DNA from: Rhodoferax_B sp049316285
GTDB lineage: Bacteria > Pseudomonadota > Gammaproteobacteria > Burkholderiales > Burkholderiaceae_C
Reading direction: 5' to 3'
DNA length: 64,000 bases
Assembly (NCBI RefSeq): GCF_049316285.1
Contig: NZ_JBMOXA010000001.1
Coordinates: 248,001 to 312,000 of the forward strand
Below the pieces are notes generated by a model, which was not told where the DNA came from, made no database searches, and saw nothing but the letters and a program-made list of their open reading frames with translations. Below are positions 1 to 8,589 of this stretch, piece after piece (positions within the stretch are counted from its first letter, which is position 1; the number at the start of each line of letters is the position of its first letter). The position numbers and the translations under genes were made by a program.

Positions 1-800
1 GGCTCACCGTGGCGGGCGAATCATTTCTGCGCGATGCGCGGGCCATTCTGGCGCGTACCCAGGAGGCCGCCACGCGTGCGCGTGAAACCCAGGCCGGCGC
101 GGGTGCGGTGCTGCGGCTGGGCATGGTGCCGTCGTCGCTGCACGTATTGCTGCCCGGCTTTTTGCAGCGCCTGCGCGCGCTGGAGGGCGGCGCTGGCATT
201 CGTGTGCAGGCGCGCGAGATGATCACCTCGCAGCAAATGCAGGGTCTGCGCAACGATGAAATCGACCTGGGCTTTGCGCGCCCTGGCAGCGCGGCGCTGG
301 CACGCCAACCCGGCGCCCCGCAACCCCAACTGCTGGCCGTGATCGACGACCCTTTTTGCCTGGCGCTACCGGTTGCCCACACGCTGGCCAAAACCCGTGC
401 GCCGATTGCCCTGATACAAGCCGCCCAGGTGCAGTTTGTCGCCTTTGCGCGGCACCGCATGGCCGACTACTTCGACCGTACGGCCGCCTTGTGCGAAGAG
501 GCCGGCTTCACGCCCGACATCCGCCACGAGGCCAGCCAGTTCTCCAGCGTGCTGGCCTTGGTGGCCTGTGGTTTGGGCGTGGCCATCGTGCCGGCTTCGC
601 TGGCCATACAGGCACCCGAGGGCGTGGTGTTTCGCCGCCTGCTGGCCTCGCGCGACCAAAGCCGCCTGGCGATTTTGGGGCGTGCCGCCAGCGGCGCGGA
701 GCCTTGGTTGGGGCAAGCCTTGGAAGTGGCCACCAAAGAATTGTCGGCGCTGGGGAAACGTCTCAAGGCTCTGCCGAATCTGGTCGAAAACAAGCGATAG
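1..800 (+). CDS. LysR-family transcriptional regulator, 5' end cut by window
   Basis: The reading frame is open from the window's left edge, so the start codon and the N-terminal helix-turn-helix lie outside. The first visible residues (LTVAGESFLRDARAIL) match the segment that links the HTH to the effector domain in LysR proteins. The remaining ~260 residues look like the two-lobed periplasmic-binding-like effector domain, with the usual 'LRLGMVPSS' opening strand and the 'VACGLGVAIVPAS' motif near the end. The GTG at position 9 is internal, not a start. It ends 8 bp from the convergently transcribed next gene. The effector and target genes cannot be told because the upstream neighbour is missing. 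Confidence 0.85.
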   Translation, partial: LTVAGESFLRDARAILARTQEAATRARETQAGAGAVLRLGMVPSSLHVLLPGFLQRLRALEGGAGIRVQAREMITSQQMQGLRNDEIDLGFARPGSAALARQPGAPQPQLLAVIDDPFCLALPVAHTLAKTRAPIALIQAAQVQFVAFARHRMADYFDRTAALCEEAGFTPDIRHEASQFSSVLALVACGLGVAIVPASLAIQAPEGVVFRRLLASRDQSRLAILGRAASGAEPWLGQALEVATKELSALGKRLKALPNLVENKR

Positions 801-808
801 ATGAAGGC

Positions 809-1693
809 TTAGCGCAAGGCTTGGCTCAGGTGGTCCACAAACACCCGCACCTTGGGTGACAAATGCCGGCTCGAAGGCCATATCGCTTGAAACTGCCCGG
901 CAATCCCTAGCTGGTCTTCAAACAGGCTCAGCAGGCGGCCGTCGGCCACCGCATCGTCCACCAGAAAGTCGGGCATACATGCAATGCCCAGGCCGCGCAG
1001 CGTGGCGCCGCGCAGGGCTTCCATGTTGTTGCAAGTGAGTGCTGTGCGCAGCCGCAGCTCGGGCTCGCTGGCGGCGCGCGGCAACGGCCATTCGAGCAAC
1101 TTGCCCGAGTTGGGAAAGCGAAACCGCAGCGCCGCGTGTTGCTCCAGCGCGCGTGGTGTGGCTGGTGTGCCGTGGGTTTTGAAATACGCCGGAGATGCGC
1201 AGATGCGTTGCCGGTAGTGGCGCAGCGGCCGCGCCACCAGGCTGGAGTCGGGCAGGTCACCGGTGCGAATGGCCACGTCCACACCTTCTTCAATCAGCTC
1301 CACGATGCGGTCATTGAAATCGAAGTCCAGCTCGATCTTGGGGTAGCGCGCCACGAACTCGGGCACCAGCGGCAGCAAAAAATGGTAGGCCACGATAGGT
1401 GCACTGACCCGCAATTTGCCGCGCGGCGTTTCTCGCGCTTGCGACAGCATGGATTGCGCATCGTCCAGGTCGTCGAGGATGCGGCGGCAGCGCTCGTGGA
1501 ACAACCGGCCTTCTTCGGTGAGCTGCAGGCGGCGCGTGCTGCGTTGAAAAAGCCGCACGCCCAACTGCTGCTCCAGCCGCGCCACGGCTTTGCCCACGGC
1601 CGAGGGAGAAATCTCCAGCACCCGCCCCGCAGTGGCAAAGCTGCCGAGGTCGGCGGTTTTCACAAAGGCCATCAGGCCGTGGAGTTTGTCCAT
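809..1693 (-). CDS. LysR-family transcriptional regulator (294 aa)
   Basis: Complete LysR regulator of normal length. An N-terminal winged HTH spans about residues 1-60, with the typical 'SFATAGRVLEISPSAVGKAVARLE' pattern, followed by the linker helix and an effector domain. The variant with 'DLPDSSLVARPL' and 'FRFPNSGK' is common in the CrgA/DsdC-like subgroup. It is divergent from the efflux transporter that starts at 1807, with 113 bp between the starts, so it probably controls that gene and itself. The effector is unknown. Confidence 0.9.
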   Translation of the reverse strand: MDKLHGLMAFVKTADLGSFATAGRVLEISPSAVGKAVARLEQQLGVRLFQRSTRRLQLTEEGRLFHERCRRILDDLDDAQSMLSQARETPRGKLRVSAPIVAYHFLLPLVPEFVARYPKIELDFDFNDRIVELIEEGVDVAIRTGDLPDSSLVARPLRHYRQRICASPAYFKTHGTPATPRALEQHAALRFRFPNSGKLLEWPLPRAASEPELRLRTALTCNNMEALRGATLRGLGIACMPDFLVDDAVADGRLLSLFEDQLGIAGQFQAIWPSSRHLSPKVRVFVDHLSQALR

Positions 1694-1806
1694 ACAGGTG
1701 AGGTTTGATTAAAGAAAATTTGTCCTGATTAAGCGGATTTAAAGCCTGTTTATTCTTTATTAAAGCGCGCTTATCGTCACCACTTCTTTTTTCGGGGCAT
1801 TCCGCG
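1694..1806. promoter_or_regulatory. Divergent promoter region, LysR gene / DHA2 transporter
   Basis: This AT-rich gap separates two divergent genes in otherwise GC-rich DNA. GATTAA occurs at 1707-1712 and again at 1727-1732, exactly 20 bp (two helical turns) apart, and a related TATTAAAG follows near 1758. Spaced AT-rich half sites are typical of LysR-type operators. I cannot assign -35 and -10 boxes with confidence; TATTCT at 1751-1756 is a possible -10 for the rightward gene. Confidence 0.45.
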
Positions 1807-3345
1807 ATGAGCCAAACGTTTCAAGTTTCAACCCCGGGCGAGCGGCTGCGGCAACGCAAAGTGCTCGCTGGCGTGTGCCTGGCTTCCGCCGCCATGCCCA
1901 TGACCTTCACCGGCCCGGCCGTGGCGCTGCGCGACATTGCGCAAGCGCTGGGCGGCTCGCCGGTGGCGCTGGCCTGGGTCACCAACGCCTTTATGCTGGC
2001 CTTTGGCAGTTGCTTGATGGTGGCCGGCGCCCTGGCCGACCGGCATGGCCGGCGGCGCCTCTTCATGGCCGGGCTGCTGCTGTTTGTGGGGGCGTCAACC
2101 GCACTGGTGGCTGCGCCCAGCCTGCTGCTGTTCGACCTGTTGCGTGCAGTGCAGGGCGTTGCCGGTGCGGCGATCTTTGCCGGAGGCGCCTCAGCCCTGG
2201 CCCAGGAGTTTGCGGGGCGAGCGCGGCTGCAGGCCTTCAGCCTGTTGGGCACGAGCTTCGGCCTGGGCTTGACGCTGGGCCCCATCGCCGCTGGCGGCCT
2301 CACGGCGGCGTTTGGCTGGCGTGCCATTTTTGTGCTGGTGATCGCCTGCGCCGTCGTCTCCTGGGCGCTGGCGCGGTGCAGCATGCACGAGTCGCGTGAC
2401 CCGCAGGCGCAGGCACTCGATTGGCCGGGCGCCATCAGCTTCACAGCCGCGTTGACGCTGTTCACCTGCGGCGTGCTGGAGGCCCCGGCGCTCGGCTGGG
2501 CGCACCCCGGCACGTTGTGGATGCTGCTCGGCGCGTTGACATTGCTCGCGCTGTTTGTGCGCATCGAGCGCCGGGCTCAGCGGCCCATGCTAGACCTCAC
2601 GCTGTTTCGCTACCCGCGTTTTGTCGGCGTGCAGTTGCTCGCCGCCGCGCCGGCCTATGCCTACGTGGTGCTGTTGGTTTTGCTGCCGATTCGCTTCATC
2701 GGTGTCGAGGGTGTGCCGGTGGGCGAAGCCGGGCGCTGGATGATGGCCTTGTCGGCACCCTTGGTGGTCTTGCCCCTGGTGGCCGGTTGGCTGGCGCGCC
2801 GCTTTGCGCCCGCCAGCATTTGCGGTGCCGGTTTGTTGATGGCTGCTGCCGGGCTGGTGTGGCTGTCGCAGGTTGGCGGCGGCTCGCGGGCACTGCTGCC
2901 CATGGCCTTGATAGGCGTAGGCATCAGCCTGCCGTGGGGTTTGATGGATGGCCTGGCCGTGAGCGTGGTGCCGAGTGAGCGCGCGGGCATGGCCACGGGT
3001 ATCTTCAGCACCACCCGCGTGGCGGGCGAGGGCTTGGCCTTGGCTCTGGTGGGCGCGCTGCTGTCGGCGTTAACGGCACAGCAGTTGGCAGGCGCCGGGG
3101 CATACGCGCCCGCCGCCGCGCTGGCCGCGCAAGAGTTGGCGGCTGGCAACCTGCAGGCTGCAGCGGCTTTGTTGCCGGGGCAGGCTTTGGCAACGGTGCT
3201 GCGCGCCTACGACGCCGCTTTCGCCACGCTGATGCTGGTGCTCGCGGCCATCACGGTACTCACCGCCGTGGTGGTATTTGTATTTCTGCGGCGCGGGGCC
3301 GATGTGGAGCAGCGTGGGCTAATGCCGCTGGCGCAGAATCAATGA
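1807..3345 (+). CDS. MFS drug/solute efflux transporter, DHA2 (EmrB/QacA-like) family
   Basis: A 512-residue inner-membrane protein with about 14 hydrophobic segments, the layout of DHA2 proton-coupled exporters. The loop between helices 2 and 3 carries the MFS signature 'GALADRHGRRRLF' (about residues 74-86), and 'GTSFGLGLTLGPIAAGGL' (about 148-165) resembles the exporter-specific motif C. No membrane-fusion partner is adjacent, so it may act alone at the inner membrane. It is divergent from the LysR gene, its likely regulator. Its last 27 bases overlap the end of the convergent kinase gene. The substrate cannot be deduced. Confidence 0.88.
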   Translation: MSQTFQVSTPGERLRQRKVLAGVCLASAAMPMTFTGPAVALRDIAQALGGSPVALAWVTNAFMLAFGSCLMVAGALADRHGRRRLFMAGLLLFVGASTALVAAPSLLLFDLLRAVQGVAGAAIFAGGASALAQEFAGRARLQAFSLLGTSFGLGLTLGPIAAGGLTAAFGWRAIFVLVIACAVVSWALARCSMHESRDPQAQALDWPGAISFTAALTLFTCGVLEAPALGWAHPGTLWMLLGALTLLALFVRIERRAQRPMLDLTLFRYPRFVGVQLLAAAPAYAYVVLLVLLPIRFIGVEGVPVGEAGRWMMALSAPLVVLPLVAGWLARRFAPASICGAGLLMAAAGLVWLSQVGGGSRALLPMALIGVGISLPWGLMDGLAVSVVPSERAGMATGIFSTTRVAGEGLALALVGALLSALTAQQLAGAGAYAPAAALAAQELAAGNLQAAAALLPGQALATVLRAYDAAFATLMLVLAAITVLTAVVVFVFLRRGADVEQRGLMPLAQNQ

Positions 3346-3816
3346 GGCCGCATCGCTGGCGCTGGTCGTTGCGGTGTCTATGACCAGGCGTGGTGTGGTC
3401 CAGGGCGTGTAGTCATGTGTGCTGACCGCCGTCCACGTGGGCAGCACATGGCCCACGATGTCGGCCGTGCGGTGCTCCACGCGGCGCCGGTGTTCGGCGG
3501 CGTCTGAGCAGATGATTTCAACTTCCAGCAACACACTGGCCGTGTCGGCCGCCACCGCCCGCCAGGCTTCGCGCGTCACGGCCAATGGGTTCACGCCATC
3601 CACCAGCACAGTCTGCCCGAGTTGCAGGTTGGAGCGCGCCAGCGCATAAGCCACCAGATAACCCGCAGGCCCCACGTCCCCAGCCAGAACTTGCGCGGCT
3701 TTTAGCGCTTGCTCAATTTCGTCTATGCGCACATAGGCGGCCGCGCAGCGCAGCAAGATTTCGCGTGCGATGCTGGTTTTGCCGGTGCCGGGCAGGCCGC
3801 CCAAAACGATCAACAT
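3319..3816 (-). CDS. Small P-loop (AAA_33-type) kinase or ATPase
   Basis: I place the start at 3816, giving 165 residues that begin MLIVLGGLPGTGKTSIAR, because the Walker A motif (GGLPGTGKTS, residues 6-15) then sits at the N-terminus as in the family. The longer open frame to 4065 upstream has low-quality sequence and crosses into the batD tail. After Walker A come 'RIDEIEQAL', 'VLVDGVN' (a Walker-B-like Asp) and an Arg-rich 'AAEHRRRVEHR' lid. The family includes small metabolite, nucleoside or antibiotic kinases; the substrate is unknown. Its 3' end overlaps the convergent transporter by 27 bp. Confidence 0.75.
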   Translation of the reverse strand: MLIVLGGLPGTGKTSIAREILLRCAAAYVRIDEIEQALKAAQVLAGDVGPAGYLVAYALARSNLQLGQTVLVDGVNPLAVTREAWRAVAADTASVLLEVEIICSDAAEHRRRVEHRTADIVGHVLPTWTAVSTHDYTPWTTPRLVIDTATTSASDAASLILRQRH

Positions 3817-3892
3817 AGGGGTCTCAACAGCCGCAACGGCCAAACAATGGTGTTGGGCTATGGTAGCGCCGCTGCCATGCTGAGCTGTCTGT

Positions 3893-5266
3893 TCACCCGC
3901 GCGATGCCACGCCGGGGTTGAGTGTGGGCAGTCCATTGCCTTTTTCGGCCCGGGCTTGCGAAGACGCCAGCCAGCGCTTGCGTGTGGCGCGCAAGGCGTT
4001 GAGCAGCGCATCGCCCTGCCATGCCGCCTCGGTGGGCGCGGCGTGGCTGAACAAACCTGCCTCAAAGTCGCGCCACTGGTTTGTGAGTTCGCTGTCCTGC
4101 ATTTGCCCGCTCCAGGCCGCGACGCTGGCGCCCAAAGCTTGGCGCGACCAGACCATCACCGCTGCATAAGCCGCCGCAGGTTTGCCGCCATGAAATGCCT
4201 GCACCACCGCTTCAAACAAGGCAGGTTCGCTGCTGGCATAGGCCGCCCGGCGCTGGCGTGCGGCTTCGCGCCAGGCGCGCATCCGAGGTGCCAGCCAGCG
4301 CGCGGCAAATGCCAGCGCCACCAGCGCCAGCGCCGACTCCAGCCACTGCGTCCAGCGAATGTGCCGCCAGAACGGGTCGGGTTTTTGCTGCACGACCGGG
4401 GCAGGGGCCTGCTCGGGCGCAATCGCGTCACCCGCGGTGCGCGCCGCCACCATCACCGTGACGGCGGGTGCTTCAGCGGTTTCTGATTTGTTGGTTGCAG
4501 CATTGAACCAGCCGACATCCACGGCGGGCAGGGTGTAGCTGCCGGTCTTCTCAAACACGTAGGTGATCTTGTCGGTGCGCTGCCCGCCGACCAAGCCCAC
4601 GCGGTCTTTGGTGATGTCGTTGAGTTTGGGGTCGGCGGCGAACACACGTACGCCTGTTGGGGCGTCGATCTTCGGCGGCGGGATCATCATGGATTGCGTC
4701 AGCTCGGCATAGGTGTTGACCGTGCGCACCAAGGCGTCGCCGGCCTGCAGTTCAAATGCCTTGCCGGCCGGCGCGCGGTCGAAGCTTTGTTGGATGGTGA
4801 CCTTGGCCACCGGCTGCACTGCGCCACCCGGCGTGGCGGCCGCACCCTCGGGTATCTTGGCGCTGATCTTGGTGGGCGGCAATTTCACCTGGCCCTGCAT
4901 CGGTTTGCCTTCGTCGCCGCCGTAGGTGAACTTCACCACCAGCGGCGGCAGCACGAAGTCGCCCGCTTGCTGCGCTGCAAACACATAGGTCTTGGTGATG
5001 CTCGCGTAGGTCTCAGTGCCTATCTTCTCCACCGCATTCTGGCCACTTTCATCGGGCATGGTGACGATGGCGCCGGGGATCTGAATGTTAGGAAACTGCG
5101 GCGCCGAGGTGAAGTAATTGGGCGCGAGGATTTCCACCTCGAAGCGAATCTGCTGGTTGACCAATGCCGGCTGTTTGCCGAGTACATGTACCCGCGCCAG
5201 CGGTCCGGCAGCGTGGGCGACCGCCATGCAAAAAAACAACCAGCAGAAGAGGCCCAGGCGCATCAT
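3893..5266 (-). CDS. batD: BatD-like protein of the Bat/MoxR operon
   Basis: A 457-residue exported membrane protein. The signal peptide is about residues 1-19 (LFFCMAVAHA|AG). A large extracytoplasmic region follows with beta-sandwich repeats typical of BatD ('VNQQIRFEVEILAPNYF', 'VFAAQQAGDFVLPPLVVKF'). One transmembrane helix lies around residue 315 (LESALALVALAFAARWLAP), followed by a cytoplasmic tail. It overlaps the upstream batB gene by 4 nt, so it is translationally coupled. BatD proteins accompany MoxR ATPases and VWA proteins and are linked to stress tolerance or assembly of envelope complexes; the molecular function is not settled. Confidence 0.85.
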   Translation of the reverse strand: MMRLGLFCWLFFCMAVAHAAGPLARVHVLGKQPALVNQQIRFEVEILAPNYFTSAPQFPNIQIPGAIVTMPDESGQNAVEKIGTETYASITKTYVFAAQQAGDFVLPPLVVKFTYGGDEGKPMQGQVKLPPTKISAKIPEGAAATPGGAVQPVAKVTIQQSFDRAPAGKAFELQAGDALVRTVNTYAELTQSMMIPPPKIDAPTGVRVFAADPKLNDITKDRVGLVGGQRTDKITYVFEKTGSYTLPAVDVGWFNAATNKSETAEAPAVTVMVAARTAGDAIAPEQAPAPVVQQKPDPFWRHIRWTQWLESALALVALAFAARWLAPRMRAWREAARQRRAAYASSEPALFEAVVQAFHGGKPAAAYAAVMVWSRQALGASVAAWSGQMQDSELTNQWRDFEAGLFSHAAPTEAAWQGDALLNALRATRKRWLASSQARAEKGNGLPTLNPGVASRG

Positions 5267-7002
5267 TTGCGTGGCGCAGCCGGGGCCGCAGGTGATGCCG
5301 TGTTGTGCTGCTGGTGCTGCAACTGGAACTGGCGAGCCAACAAATCGGTAGGGCTGGTCTGTATGGCGCGCATCCAGGTGTCGGCCGATTGCCGGGTGGC
5401 GACCAGCGTTTGCTGTTTACCTTTGTCGTCCTTGCCGTCAAACTTGATTTCATCTCCCTTGTTCGGCTTTTTTTCCTGGTCGTCGTCGTTTTTGTCTTGC
5501 TTTTTGTCGGGCGCAATCAAGCCCTGCACCAGCGCCAGGTTGGCCGCCGCCTCGGGCCAGTGTGGGCGTTGCACCAGGGCCTGGTTGTAGCGCTGAACGG
5601 CGGCCACAAACTGGCCTTGGTGGGCCAGCGCATTACCCTGGTTGAAGTTGCTCGCTGCCGAATCGATGAGCGCAAAACTTTGCACCGCATCCGGGTAGCG
5701 AGCTGCGCGGTAGAGCGCGATGCCGCGCCACAGCGGGTCGTCGAACTGCGCCGCTGCGCGTGCGTAGTCGCCACGGTCAAACGCCAGGCGGCCTTGTTGG
5801 TCGCGGGTGAGCCACAAGTCCAGCCACCATTGTTTCCATCCTTGTGCAGGGCTGGCTGATACTGCGGCGGAGGCTGCCGGCGCTGCTGGCTCCGCCGCCA
5901 GGCTGTCTGATGGCTGCGCGGCCAAACCCCAGGCCAGCAACAAGCCTGTGGCCCAGCGGATGGTCCAGCCTTTGCGGAACCACAGCGCGCTGAGCAAGGC
6001 AATCGGAATACACAGCCACCAGCCTTCGTCCTTCCAGCGCGCATGCGCCTCGGCCTGCTTTTGCGCCAGGTGTGATTGCACATGCCGTTGCACCCAGCGC
6101 ACATCGTCGTCGCTGTCTGGGGTGAGTGTGGCCAGTGGAATGTCGGCCTCGCTTTTCAGCCGGTTCAGTGCAGCCATGTCGAGCCGTGTGAACAAGCGCT
6201 GGCCGCCCGGGCCTTGCACAAAACCACCGCCGTCACTGCTGCCGTCTGCTGCCACTTGCCGCACCGGTCCGCCTTGCGTAGTGCCCACGGCGAGCACCAC
6301 CGGCAGGGCGCCGTCGGCCGCGGCCTGGGCTTTGAAGGCGGCGATGGCTGCGGGCTCCACACCATCGGTGATGAACAGAATCGTGCCGGGGGTGTCTTCT
6401 TTGGCGAGTGCATCGGAAATGCTCTTCAGCGCCAGTGCCGTGTCTTTGCCCTGGGCCGGCATGATGCGTGTCTGCAAGGCGTCCACAAAGGTCTGCAGCA
6501 GCTTGGCGTCGTCGGTCAGTGGCATCACCAGATGGGTGGAGCCGGCGTAGGCGTAAAGGGCGGTGCGGGCGCCGTCGCGCCGGTCGAGCAAGGCCTTCAC
6601 CTTGAGCTTGGCGCGCTCCAGCCGCGTCGGGCTCACGTCAATTGCATCCATGCTGCGGCCCAGGTCAATGGCAATCGCCAGCGGTGCTTTTTCTTCCAGA
6701 AACGGCGGCAGCTCTTGCCGCCAGGTCGGGCCCGCCAAAGCGACGGCGCCGAGTGCGAGCATGGCCACGGTGAGGTGCACGGGTTGAATGCGCCAACGGC
6801 GGCGCCGGTCGACCACCAGCGCGTCGAGCAGGTGCGGCGCAATCCTGCCCTGCCAGCGGCGGCGCACGTCATCGCGCCAGACAAACATCAGCAGCATGGC
6901 GAGCGCCGGCACCAGCACCAGCAGCCACATCGGGCGCAGAAAGTGAAACTGCTCCAGCATGGGGCTCAGCGGGTCCAACAACTGCGCCATGAGGTCATTC
7001 AT
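5263..7002 (-). CDS. batB: BatB-like VWA protein with C-terminal TPR (BatB/BatC fusion)
   Basis: A 579-residue inner-membrane protein. There are two N-terminal hydrophobic segments (about 23-41 and 76-91), a von Willebrand A domain (about 105-300), another membrane segment near 330-375, then TPR-like repeats (about 415-500, 'DRGDYARAAAQF', 'NQGNALAHQGQFVAAVQRYNQAL'). A highly charged Lys/Asp stretch (about 505-535) and a Gln/Ala-rich tail follow. BatB and BatC are separate proteins in many bacteria; here they form one chain. The metal-site motif is altered: D113-L-G115-R-S117 in place of DxSxS. It is coupled to its neighbours by a 1-nt (batA) and a 4-nt (batD) overlap. Confidence 0.87.
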   Translation of the reverse strand: MNDLMAQLLDPLSPMLEQFHFLRPMWLLVLVPALAMLLMFVWRDDVRRRWQGRIAPHLLDALVVDRRRRWRIQPVHLTVAMLALGAVALAGPTWRQELPPFLEEKAPLAIAIDLGRSMDAIDVSPTRLERAKLKVKALLDRRDGARTALYAYAGSTHLVMPLTDDAKLLQTFVDALQTRIMPAQGKDTALALKSISDALAKEDTPGTILFITDGVEPAAIAAFKAQAAADGALPVVLAVGTTQGGPVRQVAADGSSDGGGFVQGPGGQRLFTRLDMAALNRLKSEADIPLATLTPDSDDDVRWVQRHVQSHLAQKQAEAHARWKDEGWWLCIPIALLSALWFRKGWTIRWATGLLLAWGLAAQPSDSLAAEPAAPAASAAVSASPAQGWKQWWLDLWLTRDQQGRLAFDRGDYARAAAQFDDPLWRGIALYRAARYPDAVQSFALIDSAASNFNQGNALAHQGQFVAAVQRYNQALVQRPHWPEAAANLALVQGLIAPDKKQDKNDDDQEKKPNKGDEIKFDGKDDKGKQQTLVATRQSADTWMRAIQTSPTDLLARQFQLQHQQHNTASPAAPAAPRK

Positions 7003-8048
7003 CAGGCGCTCCGCTCAGTCGTTGTGGCCGCTGCGGGTGATGTGCCTTTTGACGCGTGCAAGCCGCGCCACAAACGCCGCCACATGGTGTAGAGCAGCAT
7101 CAGGACGTGGTACCCCAACACCAGGCCAACCGCCGCACCCAGCGGCCACATGAAGAGTTCTATCTTTGGTCGCCATGACAACACCTTCTGGTTCTCGGGC
7201 GTGATCTTGTCGAGCGCGGCGTAAATCTCCTGCAACTGCTTTTGGTCGCCACCGAAGTGAAAAGTGCCGCCGGTGGTGCTGGCCACGGTGCGCAGTGTTT
7301 CCAGGTCCACCTTGTCTTCGCCGGTGGCGTTGGCGTCGCCAATGCCCACGGTATGCACCACCACACCACGGTCCCTGGCGATTTCGGCGGCGCGTGCGGG
7401 CGGCATCTTGCTGGCGGTATCGTTGCCATCGGTCAGTGCGATCAACACTTTTTGCTGGGCCTTGCTTTCATCAAACATCTTGATGGCCAGGCCCAGCGCG
7501 TCACCCAGCGCGGTGCGTGGGCCCGCCATGCCGGGCAACACACCGTCGATGAGGGTGATGACCAGTTCGTGGTCCATGGTGAACGGGGCGAGCGGGTAGG
7601 GCGCTTCGCCAAACACCACCAGGCCTATGCGGTCGCCCTTGCGTTGCGCCACAAATTCGCGCACCACCTGCTGCACTGCGCGCACCCGGGTTTCGCGTGC
7701 ACCGCTGGGGCTTCTGAAGTCGTTGCTGTCCATCGATTGCGAGAGGTCCAGCGCCAGCAGCAGGTCGCGTGCGGGCAGCACCCGCTCCAGCGGCGGCTCG
7801 ACAAACTGCGGCCGCGCCAATGCCAGCACCACCAGGGCCCAGGCCAGCGGTGCGAGTAGCCATTGCAGCCAGTTGCGCCGTGGCACCACCGCGCCTTGAG
7901 AAGGTTCCAGGCCCGCGGCGTCGGCAATTTCATGAAAGAACGGCAGGCGCACCGAGGCGCTGGACTCGCGGTACGCGGCCAGCAGCCACCACACCAGCAA
8001 AGGCAGCGGCAACAAGGCCAACATCCAGGGAAGGTCAAGCTGGTACAC
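7002..8048 (-). CDS. batA: BatA-like VWA-domain membrane protein
   Basis: I choose the GTG at 8048 as start (348 aa), since it places the hydrophobic 'LPWMLALLPLPLLVWWLL' at the N-terminus as in BatA proteins. It also overlaps the end of the DUF4381 gene by 14 nt. A second helix is at about 61-78. The VWA domain starts near residue 93 with an intact metal-binding motif D101-L-S103-Q-S105, a 'GPRTALGDAL' threonine loop and the 'ALTDGND' aspartate. A C-terminal helix (about 305-325) anchors it. It probably pairs with BatB at the inner membrane under control of the MoxR ATPase. Confidence 0.87.
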   Translation of the reverse strand: MYQLDLPWMLALLPLPLLVWWLLAAYRESSASVRLPFFHEIADAAGLEPSQGAVVPRRNWLQWLLAPLAWALVVLALARPQFVEPPLERVLPARDLLLALDLSQSMDSNDFRSPSGARETRVRAVQQVVREFVAQRKGDRIGLVVFGEAPYPLAPFTMDHELVITLIDGVLPGMAGPRTALGDALGLAIKMFDESKAQQKVLIALTDGNDTASKMPPARAAEIARDRGVVVHTVGIGDANATGEDKVDLETLRTVASTTGGTFHFGGDQKQLQEIYAALDKITPENQKVLSWRPKIELFMWPLGAAVGLVLGYHVLMLLYTMWRRLWRGLHASKGTSPAAATTTERSA

Positions 8049-8589
8049 GGTGGCTGGTGATCCATTGGCGGCAGGCCTGTGCCAGCGCGCGTGCGTCGCT
8101 GCTCGACAGGTTTGCCAGTGCGGCACTGCCGCGGTACTCGGTGTCTATGAGCAATTTGTCCAGTGTCGGCGCCGAGGTTTTGGCCGATCCCGCGTGGGTG
8201 CGCAGAAAATGACTCCAGGCTTCGCCACTCAAGGCCGCCACTTCTTCGCGCGGCCAGGCCGCCAGCGCCGTGCGCTTGAGCAGTGCGGCCAGCGCCAGCA
8301 AGGCTTGGGTGCGTGGCTGGTCGCCGGCGTCCCATTGGGGTTCGAGCCGCTGCAACTCGGCCAGGGCTTCGCGCCGGTAACGGTTGGCGCGGTAGCGTCG
8401 CAACGCGCGCCAGGCCAGCCACAGCAGCGCGAGCAGCAGAACCACCCCGAGCACGGCCCAGGCGGGCGTTTGCGGCGTCCATGGCACTTCTGGCGGTGCA
8501 ATCACATCTTTCAGCGCGCTGAGGGCCTCGCTGGCTTTGGGGCTGAGCGCGGGCGCTGCGTTCTGCGCCCCTGGCAGGGGCGTGCTCAT
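8035..8589 (-). CDS. DUF4381 domain membrane protein
   Basis: A 184-residue protein with one transmembrane helix at about 44-62 (AVLGVVLLLALLWLAWRAL), an Arg-rich cytoplasmic stretch right after it, and a helical domain ('ALLALAALLKRTALAAWPREEVAALSG'). This arrangement is that of DUF4381, regularly found between the DUF58 and batA genes in MoxR operons. It overlaps the DUF58 gene by 4 nt (ATGA) and runs into the GTG start of batA. The role in the complex is unknown. Confidence 0.82.
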   Translation of the reverse strand: MSTPLPGAQNAAPALSPKASEALSALKDVIAPPEVPWTPQTPAWAVLGVVLLLALLWLAWRALRRYRANRYRREALAELQRLEPQWDAGDQPRTQALLALAALLKRTALAAWPREEVAALSGEAWSHFLRTHAGSAKTSAPTLDKLLIDTEYRGSAALANLSSSDARALAQACRQWITSHRVPA

